Assembly (NCBI GenBank): GCA_015680685.1
Contig: MNCI01005943.1
Coordinates: forward strand, 62,001 to 126,000
From: Gnetum montanum
Lineage: Eukaryota > Streptophyta > Gnetopsida > Gnetales > Gnetaceae
Length of the DNA stretch: 64,000 nt
Reading direction: 5' to 3'
Shown here: positions 10,430 to 22,789 of the stretch, one piece after another
How the letters are laid out: the number at the start of each line of letters is the position of its first letter
How positions within the stretch are numbered: the stretch's first letter is position 1
The notes under the pieces: model-generated
The model's database searches: none
What the model was told of the DNA's origin: nothing
What the model saw: only the letters and a program-made list of their open reading frames with translations
Made by a program: the position numbers and the translations under genes

Positions 10430-11549
10430 TCTCTAGGATGCTCATGAGGGCCCCTGTGGGGGTCATTATGCTGGGAGACAAACGACTACTAAGGTCCTGC
10501 TTGCAGGATATTATTGGCCAACACTATTTCGAGATGCCCATCATTTTTCCCAATCCTATGAGCATTGCCAACATGATGGGGGAATGACTGCTAGAATGGA
10601 GGGTCTGCAACAATGGATTCAGCCTTTAGAACCCTTCGATAGTTGGGGAATAGATTTTATGGGACCGATTACACCAATGTCCAATGGAAAAGCATATATA
10701 GTCATTGCTATTGATTACTTAACCAAATGGGCTGGACCAACCACTGTAACAAACTGCACATCATCTACAGCTGCACGATTTGTACAACAACAAATCATTA
10801 ATAGGTTTGGTGTGCCACGTGTGCTCATTTCTGATAATGGAACATGTTTTACGGGTGCAACCTTATGGAAACTGATGCAACGCTTAGGGGTTGAGCATAA
10901 ACTGACCACACCTTACCACCCCCAAGCTAATGGTCAAGCCAAGGTTACTAATAGGGAGATTACAAGAATATTAACATGAACAATTAACAAATTTAGGTGA
11001 GACTGGAGCACAAAACTGAATGACGCTCTTTGGGCGTATCTTTCCACTTGGAAGCTTCCTGCAGGATATTCTCCCTATGAGCTAGTGTACAGGAAACTTC
11101 CAAAACTCCCCATATAGAATGAACTCCGTACACTATCCACGGCTTGCAAACTTCACTTGGATCTCGACCTAGCACAAAAACAATAGTTAGCAACTTTGAA
11201 TGTGTTAGATGAGAATAGATTGGTTGCACTATCATTAAATGAGTTGCACAAGGCACACAGTAAATAATGTCATGACTTAAGGATCCGAAGCTTTAGGTAC
11301 CAACCAGGAGATAAGGTCCTTTACTAGAACCCCATGCATGTACCCCAATGTACAAAGTTTTAAACCTTGTGGGAAGGACCTTATATTATTCATACTACCT
11401 TCCCCTCTAGAGCCATGATGATATATAAGCCTAATAGTCTGGATAAAAGGTTATTGGTTAATGTACAACAAACAAAACCTTTTTGTCAATCTACGATAGC
11501 CAATGCAAGTTACACATCCACCAGTGGCCAACCTCGCTCATTATTTTGA
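10430..11549 (+). pseudogene. Element B integrase (catalytic Glu replaced by Lys)
   Basis: Integrase inserts the cDNA into the genome. The His/Cys zinc-binding N-terminus runs from about 10440 to 10570. The core has the first Asp in WGIDFMGP (about 10645) and the second in ISDNGTCF (about 10828). Where the family has Glu in NGQAEV, this copy reads Lys (AAG at 10941-10943). Stops follow at about 10976, 11000 and 11116. A C-terminal block with WEGPYII lies at about 11370. Element E keeps the Glu (42025-42027, minus strand). Confidence 0.88.
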
Positions 11550-11569
11550 ATCTCTCCCTTACAACTCAG

Positions 11570-11583
11570 TCATGGGGGAGAGG
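11570..11583 (+). promoter_or_regulatory. Internal polypurine-tract-like site, element B
   Basis: TCATGGGGGAGAGG directly follows the integrase end. It matches the sites at 1029 (A) and 58978 (F) in sequence and position. Confidence 0.5.
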
Positions 11584-11619
11584 GCCACCTATGCTGATCA
11601 TATGGGGCCCTCAGTTCTT

Positions 11620-11852
11620 TTTCAAGTTTTTTTACACATTTTTGTTTTACAAATTTCTTTAACTTTTCTAATTTTTGTTTTAGAAATTTCTTTAACTTTT
11701 CTAATTTTTGTTTTAGAAATTTCTTTAACTTTTCCAATTTTTGTTTTACAAATTTCTTTAACTTTTCTAATTTTTTTTACAATCTTTAACTTTTCTAGTT
11801 TTTGTTTTACAACATCGTTATACTTTTCCATTTTGTGTGTGTGTGTGTGTTC
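11620..11852 (+). repeat. T-rich tandem repeat and (GT)n
   Basis: About four copies of a roughly 32-base unit containing AATTTCTTTAACTTTTCTAA run from about 11640 to 11800. A (GT)n run follows at 11836-11852. This is the counterpart of the 15-bp arrays in A and F. Confidence 0.85.
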
Positions 11853-11895
11853 CACCATGGTGTGTGTGTTCCACCATGTAAGTTTGTCCCATAAT

Positions 11896-12641
11896 AAGTG
11901 AACGAATCTTTATTCAAGCAGCTTTTTACCTGAACGCAAGTTGTGTACGGCAATAAAGATGAGCTTTGTGGATAAATTTTGTAGTGCATGGAATAGGTTT
12001 TATTACATGTTATTTCCTACCTATTATTTATTACCTACATTAGAGCGGCATGAGTACAACTTGATTACGAGCATTGACGAATGTGTACGGCTAATTAGGG
12101 AATTAGCTGCTCATCATGATTAGTCTCTCTCACCCTTATCTCCTAGAATGTAGGATGAGTACAACTTGATTACGAGCATCTACGGATGTGTATGGCTAGT
12201 CAAGGAATCGGCTGCTCATCATGTTTAGGCTAGTTAAGTGCCTCAGTACGACCACTTCGAGCACGTGCGTTACATGTGGTGATCTCAATAATGATTAGTG
12301 TTTGGTAGCATAGTTGCATAGTTCAGGGTGTGTACGGTAAGTGGGAATGGATGCTGATGCTAGTTAATTTAGACTTAGTTCTTAGTTAGAGTTAGTTAGC
12401 TCTCTCAACCCTTCACCTTGATAGCATAGGAGAAAAATCATAAAAGACCATAAAAATCATATACCTCGAACTTACTTAACCATACACCATGACAACAACA
12501 AGTAAGTCTGGGAAGATAATGAATGATTAACCCCAAGTGTTCCATGGGGCGTTTAGGCATTTAGTCTGCGGAGTTCGACTAGATTACGCATGCTACGCTT
12601 GTTTCATATGGTTGAGTGTAGGGGTACCTCGCCACTCATCA
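11896..12641 (+). repeat. Truncated 3' LTR of element B (U3 missing)
   Basis: From AAGTGAACG onward it matches the 5' LTR from about 4496 to its end at 5243, including the 105-bp tandem duplication, and it ends CCACTCATCA. The U3, TATA box and terminal PPT are absent. The join with post-pol sequence falls in a shared AATAAGTG/AAGTG, which suggests a microhomology deletion. Confidence 0.85.
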
Positions 12642-12826
12642 CACCTCACTTTGGACTAAACCATACGTGACAAAGTTAATACTAGTCTATGTGGGAAGAC
12701 AACAAACTGTGACCTATGAGTAACTATCTGGATACCACAACTAGTCTGTCTGCAAAGTTTGACCGAATCGTGCATGAAACGCTCGTATTCGTATGGTTGA
12801 GTGTAGGGGTACCTTGCCACTCATCA
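12642..12826 (+). repeat. Orphan LTR 3' end of the element C family
   Basis: CACCTCACTTTGGACTAAAC onward matches the last ~185 bases of the C LTRs (26648-26832 and 33857-34041). It ends in GCCACTCATCA. It abuts the end of element B at a shared CATCA and has no internal element attached. Confidence 0.8.
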
Positions 12827-13600
12827 ATGAAATATAAGAATGGTTATGTAATGGACAAGATAGTCATGCTATTAGAATTAGATTTCAAGTAGTGAATCTT
12901 CATTTATATGAAAATGATGCTACCTTGATCTTCACTACTATAGAAGACATGCAAAATATATTTCAAATTTTAGAAAATTATTGTCATTCATCTTGTCTTC
13001 AAGTAAATGTAGATAAAACAAAATTGATGATCTATAGTACAAGAAATACCTACGATAAATTTCATTTTAGAGGTACCAATGTGTATATAGTATATTTTTT
13101 TAATTACTTGGGTCTCATTTATATGGACAATTACATGTAGGGAAAGTGTATTAAATAAAAAATATTAGAAGGTTTCAAGACTCTATACACTTTCAAAAAT
13201 AAGTGTGTAAGGATTTAGGACTCTAGCTTGGAAGGTTAGAAAATAAATTTTTTAGAGTATCATATATCCTACTATATTATATGGATGTGTTGTTTGGGAC
13301 CCTGCACTCAGCACTAAACTTTGGAAAGATATTGAAAGAGTGTAAAGAAAAATTTTCTCGATAAGTTAAAGGTGAAGATGTAAACACCTTACTCACGGTT
13401 ATTACATGAATGTGATTTATTACCTTTAGAAGCAAAATTCTTGTGTTAATTCATTACTTACACTCAAAGCTTACATATCTTAAGTCAAAGAAAATTCTCT
13501 AAAGTTCTTGAGGATTTGTGAAGCCATGTTTGATATTTTTAGGAGATGTAATGGTTGAGAAAATAGAATACATGTTGAGATGATGTGTAGCGAAATCCTA
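12827..13600 (+). pseudogene. LINE reverse-transcriptase remnant
   Basis: At 12892-13140 the frame reads a non-LTR RT active-site region: a YENDATL box in place of the usual YADD, then LENYCHSSCLQVNVDKTKLM and an FNYLG block. Further pieces in shifted frames match the downstream LINE region: LYTFKNKC near 13180, ILYGCVVWDPA near 13275, LWKDIERV near 13325, and a LLHECDLLPLEAK segment near 13400. The order agrees with LINE ORF2 after the RT core. Stops and frameshifts make it dead. The 5' part of the LINE is not seen. Confidence 0.75.
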
Positions 13601-13654
13601 AGAAAAAGGTTTTAACACAAATGTGGCTTGCTTATTGATGATTTATTTGCTACA

Positions 13655-14230
13655 TGTAGTATGGCTTTAGATAGGAATGGTTGACCAGATTGGCCAGCTC
13701 ATTTCCATACATGTCGACTATTCTGAATGCTCTGTTCCTATAGGCTCTAGTAATAAGGAAAGACCCTTCCTAGTTGGCTGAGAACTTATTTGTATTCTCT
13801 CGAATGGCCTTGAGGACTAGCTCCTCATCCTTGATCTTGTGCATGGTCAAGTCATGGTAATATTGTCACTTTTGCCTCTCTTGATACTACTCGATGTGAG
13901 CAAGTGCTTGCATACATCACTTCCCTACCGAATCTAGGGTTGTTGTCTACAACTCTTTGTTTTTCTTGTCATTGATGAAGTTAGTCAAGGGTACTTGAAG
14001 TGATGGCACTTGCAATTCAAGAGGTAAAATAGCTTCAGAACCAAAAACAAGGCTATAAGGGATCATGCCTATTGCCATGTGATAGGTTGTTCTATATGTC
14101 CATAGTGCATGGATGAGCTGCTCATGCCACTTGCACTTGCTGTTGTTGAGCATCTTCTTTAGCTCCTTTGAGAAGAGCTCATTTGTAGGTGTAGATCTTA
14201 AGCCTTTGAAGAAGAGTTACATGTGTTTCT
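13655..14230 (-). pseudogene. Ty3/gypsy integrase C-terminal fragment of a different lineage
   Basis: On the minus strand, 14153-13947 reads a piece with WTYRTTYHMAIGMIPYSLVFG and LPLELQVPSL, the usual segment after the integrase catalytic core in other Ty3/gypsy groups. Downstream, at about 13900-13660, come a basic YHDLTMHKI-like stretch and an ELANLVNHSYLKPYY end. It is unlike the integrases of B, D and E, so it comes from another lineage. No LTR is seen with it. Confidence 0.75.
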
Positions 14231-15371
14231 TTCTTGTGCTGTGACTACACATTTGAGACAATGTTATAATGTTATAGTAAGAAACTTGAATGATTTCTTT
14301 TTTATGCACCCATTGGTGCTTGGTCAATTTGTAGAATCTATCTTCATTTTTTATGAAAATATAACGTATGTCTAATAGATCCTATGTGAATTTAAGAAAG
14401 CTTCATTTCATTTGACTTCATCCATAATAATACAATATAATGTTAGACTATATTATTAAAATACACCTTTATGCTTGAGAAGTAAGATAAAGAAAATATA
14501 TAACATACCTCCGTCCACTTACCTTCATTGATAACCTAACACTATATGCAAATATTTTAGGTTATACTATAATTCTGCAAGACGTGCTTGATTTGAAAGA
14601 TAATTTTGCTGCAAGCATACGACATGCTTTCCATAAATCCCATATAGAAGATTTTGAAAATTCATCTTCCCTTGGATACATTTGTCTTAGTTTCCATGAT
14701 TTTAATAAAACATTAGGTCAGCATTTAAATTTAGAACCAGGAAACAAATGCTGATTTTAAAAAAGAGAAAAAGCAAATTGCAATCTCTTTGTAAATTGAA
14801 TTTGTGGTTCAGCTTCCGATGTGCAAGCCAACAACCGACACGTATGTCAGAAGATGAATGCAGTTGTGGTCTTCCATGAAAATTGAAATCCATAATTCTA
14901 AACCTTCATCATCATTACCTACAATACAAACAGAATAGAATATCAGATGTACACAAATGACAAATGCAGAAGTGGCATTGAATATTTTTTAAGTATCCAA
15001 TGCTTATGGTGGAGATCTATAAGATCAAGGAAACCAGCGTTACCTCCACAAACATGCGCAACAGTAGCCGCAGGATAAATTCTTAAAAATGGTGGTTTAG
15101 TTTGAAAAAAGGAAGATACCATCACGTTTTATGAATCTTCCAGGAATTGCATTTTCATGGTGAGCTGGGCATGAGAGCTGGAGAGAATGTTGTCCGTTTT
15201 TTAATTGTCATGTTGGGCTGGCCTGCATGTTAAAATAATTAAGCAGGTCTACGTCCACAGACTATAACTTTCATCTCATCATTCCCCATCCAACTCAAAA
15301 GTCTCACTGCTGCAACGGTGACGAACAAATACCATACAAGTAGTACAAGAGATAAGAGAAAGATCAGAAAA
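14231..15371 (+). other. Upstream region of the peroxidase locus
   Basis: AT-rich single-copy-looking sequence without a conserved reading frame. It should hold the peroxidase promoter. A weak TATA-like ACTATAAC lies near 15260, but I cannot assign it with confidence. Confidence 0.4.
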
Positions 15372-15620
15372 ATGGAGATGATGGGTAATGCTAGTGCTAG
15401 AATAAAAGTTGCATGGCCATCAGCGTTTGCAGTGGCAGCAATTTTGCTGCTGGCACTGTGTTGCGGGAGGACCCATGCTGATCTAGAGCCGGCTTACTAC
15501 GATTTAACATGTCCTGGGCTGCAAACAATTGTGACGGGCGTAGTGGCAAAGGCCATTTTTGAGGAAGCCAGGATGGGCGCTTCCTTGCTTCGGCTTCACT
15601 TTCATGACTGCTTTGTCCAG
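15372..15620 (+). CDS. Peroxidase exon 1
   Basis: The exon has 249 bases, 83 full codons, and a donor CAG|GTCAGT at its end. The Met at 15372 gives a normal signal peptide. An in-frame upstream Met at 15318 would add 18 polar residues and is less likely. The exon ends exactly after the HDCFVQ motif, the conserved position of intron 1. Confidence 0.9.
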
Positions 15621-15930
15621 GTCAGTCAAGTCCATATATGTGCGATTTTGATGTCCTTTCTAAATTACTAGTTAGATTTTGTTTTAGTAGATAAGTTAGA
15701 ATGTTAGAAGTCTGTTTTCCTAAGAGAAAAAGCTTTATCTCTCCTTATTAACAAAGAAGTGTTAGTTTCCTAAGGAGTATAAATTTCAAAAAAAAATTCT
15801 ATAAAAGGAATTCTTAAACTAATTTGAAATATCAAAATTTTAGTTTCTTCAAGGTTAATGAGGTGAATGAGGTTAATTAACTGGTTATTTCATTCATTAA
15901 TAAGGATTTGCATGCAAAAGGTTGCTAAAT

Positions 15931-16112
15931 CACATCATAGCTGAAGCATAATTCTTCTGTCATTATGTTCTTCACATCATAGCTGAAGCATACTTCTTCT
16001 TTCATTATGTTCTTCACATCATAGCTGAAGCATAATTCTTCTGTCATTATGTTCTTCATAAATATTGTGGTATAGTCAAAATGTTCTTCATAAATATTGT
16101 GGTATAGTCAAA
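15931..16112 (+). repeat. Two tandem repeats in peroxidase intron 1
   Basis: A 42-base unit starting CACATCATAGCTGAAGCATA occurs three times (15931, 15973, 16015). A 32-base unit starting ATGTTCTTCATAAATATTG follows twice (16049-16080 and 16081-16112). The rest of the 1374-base intron 1 (15621-16994) shows no coding sequence. Confidence 0.93.
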
Positions 16113-16962
16113 TTATTTGAGGTTAGGATACCGGGCCCTTATCAACAGGATGAGAGTTAGAATATTACTTCATCAAGGTTTATAAATGCAATGAAAAGCA
16201 AGTGAATAAGTTATTAAGAGTTAAGACCATGGTAAGAAAGAACATATAAGTTAAGGATTAGATTATGATTTCTGCCATCAATTTTAAATCAACATGTAAG
16301 CAGATTCAAAATAGGTTAAATATTGTAGTATATAATACTTTTTCATTGAATTTTTAAAGTTTATATGTTGTTTATTGCTAATTCAGATATTAGGTAGAAA
16401 ATTAAAACTTACCAAAATTTTAGAATGTAAAGATGACTCATTTTTGACAATTTAAACCTAGTTTTTATACTAAAAATTGTTTACAATATTGGGCTGGCAT
16501 AGGATTTTTCAATATTGTTTATAATATTGGGATTGCATAGGATTTTTGAGGTGATTTCTATCATCCATTTTAAGGTTTAAGTGGATTATGTTAAGAAGTA
16601 AAATCAGTTGAAGACTCAACTTAAAAACATACACCGGAGCTTTAATTTGATGCAAGTGAAAATTACGTTGACATGGCACGTTCACGCTATATTATACATT
16701 ATTTTAGAATTAAATTTTTTTTATAATTTTGTCATCTCTCTGGTAAGACAAGCAACTGTTTCACAAACAAATCATGGTAACAAATAATTTGTATTTGAGT
16801 TTTGAAACTGGTGAACAAATGAGCAGAGACGGAAGTAATAGCAATGACTGCGTGGTTCTTGGCTTGCCATTACAATGGATCGTAAAGTAGACCTTAGTGT
16901 TACTGTTTCATATTCATATTAACTATCATATAAGATTGAAAAACATGATCATAATATATTGA

Positions 16963-17229
<267 letters not shown>

Positions 17230-17303
17230 TAGTGTTTAGTTAAATACATTTCAGTGCAAGTGAAATCTAAATTTTTGATTTGATTTGAATGAACAAATGA
17301 AAG

Positions 17304-17469
17304 CTGGGAGGACCCTACTGGAGCGTAGCTCTGGGAAGAAGAGACTCCACGACTGCAAGCCTGAGCCTGGCCAACACCAATCTGCCGGGTCCTGGATCGA
17401 GCCTATCTCAACTCATTTCCAAGTTCCAAAACCAGGGCCTCTCAACCGCCGATATGATAGCACTTTCTG
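17304..17469 (+). CDS. Peroxidase exon 3
   Basis: The exon has 166 bases, the classic exon 3 length. It reads [15 protein letters not shown], then an [16 protein letters not shown] segment and ends MIALS with a split Gly codon (phase 1) before GTAAAA. Confidence 0.92.
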
Positions 17470-17687
17470 GTAAAATTATAGATAATCAATCTCATCCTCT
17501 TTCCACAGTCATATATTACAGTAACTAATCTAACCTAGTTAACTTGCTGCAAATGTTCACTGGAAATGATATCTACCAGTACATTTCCAGTGTCCAATAG
17601 CTCTCTAAGATGTACAAAGATTCAATTTCAGTTTTAACATTAATGCATTCATTCCTGCATGGAAATTGGGACTGTGGAATTATTCAG

Positions 17688-18073
17688 GGGCACATACGAT
17701 AGGGCAAGCGCAGTGCAAGAACTTCAGATCGCACATATACAATGACAGCGACATCAATGGATGGTACGCAACGTGGTTGAAGGGCAACTGCCCATTCTCA
17801 GGCGGTGATACAAATCTGTCTCCTCTGGACTACCGATCACCCACGCTGTTCAACAACGATTACTACAAAAACTTGGTGGCATTCAAAGGCTTGCTGCACT
17901 CAGACCAGCAGCTCTACAACCATGGCTCTGCCGATTCCACTGTGAAATCCTACAGTACCGACCAAAGACTCTTCTTCAAAGACTTCGTCTCCGCCATGAT
18001 CAGCATGGGCAACATCAATCCTCTTACGGACACCAAAGGAGAAATCCGCACCAACTGCAGAAAAGTCAAGTGA
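17688..18073 (+). CDS. Peroxidase exon 4
   Basis: After acceptor TTATTCAG the exon completes the Gly codon and reads AHTIGQAQCKNF (proximal haem His), LSPLDYRSPTLFNN, the GLLHSDQQLY block and a final Asn-Cys before the TGA at 18071-18073. All expected Cys residues of this part are present. No defect is seen in this exon. Confidence 0.93.
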
Positions 18074-19694
18074 ACATTTTGTTCTGCTTCTACCATCTTA
18101 CCTTTGCTTGCACCTGATTTGATTCTCGTTTTTTACTGTGGCCCAAAAAATTTTAATTAAGAAAATAAAGGGCTGTTCGGTGTGTTATGTGGTTTTTCTT
18201 TCTCTCTTGCTTATTTGTTTTGATTTCTTAAAGATAAGCAATAAATTGAATTTATATTATGAAGCCCTTTTTGGGTGTTTTGAGTTCAGAAGTTTTGTTG
18301 TTGAGCTAGTGCAAAATGTCAGATCGCATAGAAGCTCTCTCGTACCAAAGCTCTTTCCCGCAGGTCGGAGGTTCAAATTTTTCTTCAGTAATTTTATTTT
18401 ATTTTTAAAAAGCTCGTTGCTAAGCGATTTATTTTTTTCCCGCTTCATTAAGCACGTGTCTTTATAAGCCCGTATACATCGGTCGAACTCACACCTGTGT
18501 CTTTTCTGAAGCGTTTTTTAAAGGATATCCTAGGGTTTATCTACAGAAATGATTAATAGATTTTTTTTTGTAATTTCTTGTGGAGGAACTACATGGTAAC
18601 ACGAATATTGGGATTGCTAGAATGTTAAAAACTCAACTTTAGCAGCTTGAGTGATAGAACGTTTTAAAAATAGAAAGCTCTAAATTGCACAAGTTTATGA
18701 AGCACAAAAAAGTCTACTTGGTAATGAAGCTTAAAATAACACATCTTGTAATGAAGCTTAAAATAACACATCTTTTGGCTGTATTTAGATTAAGAGAAAC
18801 CATTTAGATGTTTTTTAAAAGTACAAGTTTGTGAGATCGAAATAAACCAGTTAAATATTTTTTTAAAGCATAGGTATATGAGCTCATTCTTTTTGCTAAT
18901 GTGGTCATCAAGCTTTATCAAAGAAAATTAATATAAAGCTTTCTTTTATATGTAAGGAATAAAAGGATCAAGGGCTTTATTTACATAGAAGGGCAACCAA
19001 TTAAAATATTTAGGCATACATGTCTCTTGGAAGCATCCTAGCAACATAGATTATTTTCCATGGCATCTTTAAACCATCATAAAGTAGAGTTATTTTTAAA
19101 AACTATGCAAACTTGAAAAAGTTAAGCCTAAGTCAAAAAGACATTTTATGTATGTCAAAAGCTTAAGCAAATTAATAAGTTTGTCCAGCTAACCAAACAA
19201 GTGGGTTTAAACAAGTTTTCTCTCTTTTTGTAGCTTTAATATTCAACTCAAAAGTTTGTCCAGTTCACCTAATCAAGTGGCTTTAAACAAGTTCTCTCTC
19301 TCTCTCTCAAGCTTCAGTATTATACAAAAACCAAAAAAAGCATATATAAATAAAAGGAAAGAAAGATATATTTTTTGAGAAAAGGGGAGAAAAATCCTTT
19401 TTCAAGCATTCGTCATCTAAATGCAATAAAATTCATTTAGATGCAAAACAAAAAGATGTGTATCTTTGCATTTTTTAAAATGAGTGTGCTTCTCAATATT
19501 GAAAATTTATTTTTTAATAAAGTTGCAAAGCTATACATGGAAGAAGAAAAGCTTTATATGTGTAGCCTTCTGTAGGCCATAGAAAAATAATAAAAGGTAG
19601 TGATGTTTTTTATGGTACAAGTCATCGAAAGCTTCTCAATGAAAAATAAAACAGCAAATTATTTATGTTTAAAGCATTTGGAAATTTTTTGTTT
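18074..19694 (+). other. Peroxidase 3' flank, duplicated elsewhere in the window
   Basis: AATAAA at 18164-18169 is a plausible poly(A) signal. The rest is AT-rich non-coding sequence. Together with part of exon 4 it has a diverged second copy at 23531-25153 in the same orientation, for example TTTTAAAAATAGAAAGCTC near 18662 against 24186. Confidence 0.85.
18164..18169 (+). terminator. Candidate poly(A) signal of the peroxidase
   Basis: AATAAA lies 91 bases after the stop codon. The duplicate copy keeps it near 23775. Confidence 0.55.
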
Positions 19695-20440
19695 ATGGGG
19701 TTTGATGAAACAATACATACCCAATACCCAACCATACAAGTCACAACCATACACACATGACTAGATCATAATTTATGGATGAAACAATATGTACACTAGC
19801 ATGTTGATCTTAACTTTGTAATTGTTATCTTTTTACAAGAGTTAGTGAGAATCAAAATGTATGATTTAATTCTCGATAAGGCATATGATTGGATGATATT
19901 GATTGGCTAACATATTATTAAATTAAAACATGGTAGAATGAATGTAAAGTCTATTAACCTAAAGATAAGAGAAATGAAATGCTAACTAGCCTAATGAGAA
20001 TAAGTAGCAAGTCTTGCTTTATTGTACACACCCTATGCTAGTAAAATCGCCATTGGAAGTACCATGTAACTTGCTACTAAGCAAATCAAGCAAGGTCAAT
20101 ACTGAGTTACATATGATTATGCTTTTGCACTCAAAATTAGTGATACTTATTATGCCAAATAATTAACAAACATTGGAAATATAAATTTAAAAGACATTGG
20201 AATGTAAATGACAATGAAAAGTAAATCTATGCTGAGTGATATGTTGTAATGATTAGAAATGATCTTGATCTTTATTATCAATCATGAAGCACATCCAAGT
20301 ACATATCACTCCAATAAAGATATCGTGCAACCCCTTTAGAATACACTGCAAGTACTTACAACTAACTCTAAATTCAAGAAATGAAACTACAAAAATCTAG
20401 TTAAGCATTGAAAATTCAAGTAATTTTTGTTAAACTTCTT
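19695..20440 (-). repeat. Eroded LTR of element G
   Basis: Read on the minus strand it resembles the LTR of element E. Shared pieces include CCAACCATACAAGTCACAA near 19728 and a TTGATCTTTATTATCA piece near 20266 that matches the E LTR poly(A)/R region. The order agrees over several hundred bases but identity is low. The right end is uncertain. A partial second copy lies at 25154-25325. Confidence 0.6.
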
Positions 20441-20479
20441 TTCTTTCCTCAAAACTCCTTCTTGTACAATAGATACATT

Positions 20480-21960
20480 ACTACTGATTTTGTTATAATT
20501 CATTTCAACATCTCATCGTTGTTAATATGGCCAAGTTGGCATATCTTAGGTTAGCCAACTCCATGTACTTTATCATATCTTCGATTTATAGATCCTTGAT
20601 CTTTAATTCTGCTTGGTGTACTAGTGTGAGACTCTCCAAGATGGGCTACCACTTTGGTAATTGTTGCATAGCATGATTAATCTTGGCCTTCACCATTTGG
20701 ATCTCTTTCTTATTTACTTGCTTTTGCATTTTCACCATGTTTTTGACATGTTTCTTGAGCCTTTCATCTTTCTTGACCTCGTTCTACCACACACTAATCT
20801 TTAAAAGATTTTTGTCTAATGGCATGGACTTCTTTGATTAATAGGGTTCTATTTTCTCTAACCAATGTTTTACTTTGAGGTTAACTCTAGAAAACTACTC
20901 TCTTAACTACTTTAAGCTTTCCTCTAGTTGATTTTTCTCCTTTTCTACATTTTTAACCTTTTATTTTCAGCAACAAGTCTTTTATTTTCTTCTTTAAGTA
21001 TAGTAATAGCATTACCACATGCTTATGTATTGGTGTTTCTGGCTAATACATCCCACATTACCTTTCTCCATTCCATTTCCAATTACTGTTGTTTGGCCAT
21101 GAGCTAGTTTACCTATGTTTTAAATTCTTCTAGATGTTCTAGTGCTACATACTTAGAAGGATCTTATCTTTGGATTCTAAGTTTGAATAATTCATCTTGT
21201 AGTTTCTGGGCCTCCAACTCAACATGTTGCAATCTTATTTATGCAATACCTAGCTTACCTTTTATAGAAATTAACTTTGATTGCACTATAGTGATATTCT
21301 CACAAATATCTAAATGATCTTACATAACTTGTCCTATGTGGATTAACCTATCTAATGCATCCTCATGTTGTTCAACTATCAAAATCTCCATTTCTTTACT
21401 TTTCTAGAAGTTCTAGGTACTACTAGATCCTAATGAAGTTAGTGGAAGCCACATCAGGGACATTAAATGCTTCTTTGATATGATTAGTAATAACTTTAGT
21501 AGATTCTTATTTTTGTTTATGCTACATTACCACTATGGTGGCAACTTCTCTTGATTCTAGTGTAACTTAGAACGATGCATCATTTCTTGAAATCTATTGA
21601 TCCTAAACTTCACTAGTGAAATGGAGAAAAATTTCTCCACTAGTTGGATTTATTAATACTATAGGTTGGTTATAATTTTATTTGACGTTGAGCATGCTCA
21701 CTATTTCCCTAATCCCATAGCTCATAGTTTGAACTAACTACTACAAGTGGCTTATTATAGGTTTATAATCTCTTTGTTGTACTATTGGCCTAGAAGCACT
21801 AGGTCATGTTTGATCAGCTCATATGGATAGTATGTTATATTTTGATGTTGATGTTATTGCTATCTCTATGTCTAGTGTCTTCTCTACCTAATCTTTCTTT
21901 GTTAGCATTAGCTTGAAGGTCTTAGCATTAGAAATTTGTAAGTTTAATTTTATTTTGATT
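20480..21960 (-). pseudogene. Element G remnant of a coiled-coil downstream ORF
   Basis: No long frame survives. The stretch GCCAACTCCATGTACTTTAT at 20558-20577 and the surrounding order match the coiled-coil part of element E's downstream ORF (about 36965), in the same orientation and just inside the LTR. It is therefore read as the 3' end of an old minus-strand element of the E kind. The 5' part is lost. Confidence 0.5.
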
Positions 21961-22789
21961 TATTATGTTTAATATATTTTTAATTAGTAATTTTTTGTAA
22001 TTATGTAGGTGATATAATCATGTTGACATAAATGATGAAGAGGTTGGAAATAGTTAGAATTAATTTATATGTGTGTTTTTCATATATTATGACTATTGTG
22101 GTTTTATTTGTTATGAAAATCGATTAGAGTGATAACTAAAATCAATTATAAGTTCATTGTAGAAATTATAACCTTGTAATGTAATAAGACACTTTTTGGC
22201 AAATAATCCTATAATTTGTATTATTTTTTCATATTAGGATGTACTTTCTAAAAAGATAAGTTATTCATTGTTGGCTTATTCTTAAAAAAGCTAAGTACTT
22301 TTATGCTTCATTCTTAGAAATAGGATGAATACCTTTTCTTATCTAGAAATAGATAATAATTTTAGCCTAGAAATAGACTATAGAGTTGTGTTTCAAGCCT
22401 AGAAATAATATCCTTTTGTAATAACCTTATCCTTGACACATTGTCCAGTACCTTGTGAGTCTCTCAAATAGGTTTAAAATCAAGATAGAACTCAAGTGGA
22501 ATGTGCCTTAATGCTCACCAAGCTTAAAACACATGTTAATAAATAACTTTTTAATGTTAACATTATAACCTGGATGATATATATATAACTTTCATATATA
22601 ACAAATATGATATAAGCTAGTTAGTTACTCCCTTGCTCTACTCATAACTACCCTCTATATTTATCATCACATGCTAGTAGTTGAAGTCACACTCTTATGA
22701 ATGCATGCAATATCCCATAGAATGTCTCATGACATCCTTGGCTAACCCCAATGTATAGTTAAACTATGCAACCCTCCCAAGTAAGCTCC
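21961..22789 (+). other. Unassigned AT-rich stretch
   Basis: No conserved frame, LTR or repeat recognised. Confidence 0.4.

Larger units (their letters stand above)
4317..12641 (+). mobile_element. Element B: near-complete Ty3/gypsy (Athila-like) retrotransposon, decayed
   Basis: Order: 5' LTR, tRNA-Asp-type PBS, gag, protease, RT, RNase H, integrase, internal polypurine site, T-rich repeats, truncated 3' LTR. Gag-PR-RT-RH-IN is the Ty3/gypsy order, and the FMDDF RT box and PBS fit the Athila/Tat group. Coding is broken by many stops and several frameshifts. The 3' non-coding region, terminal PPT and U3 of the 3' LTR are missing: post-pol sequence joins mid-LTR at about 11896. No target-site duplication is visible, because the right end abuts an unrelated LTR fragment. 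Confidence 0.9.
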
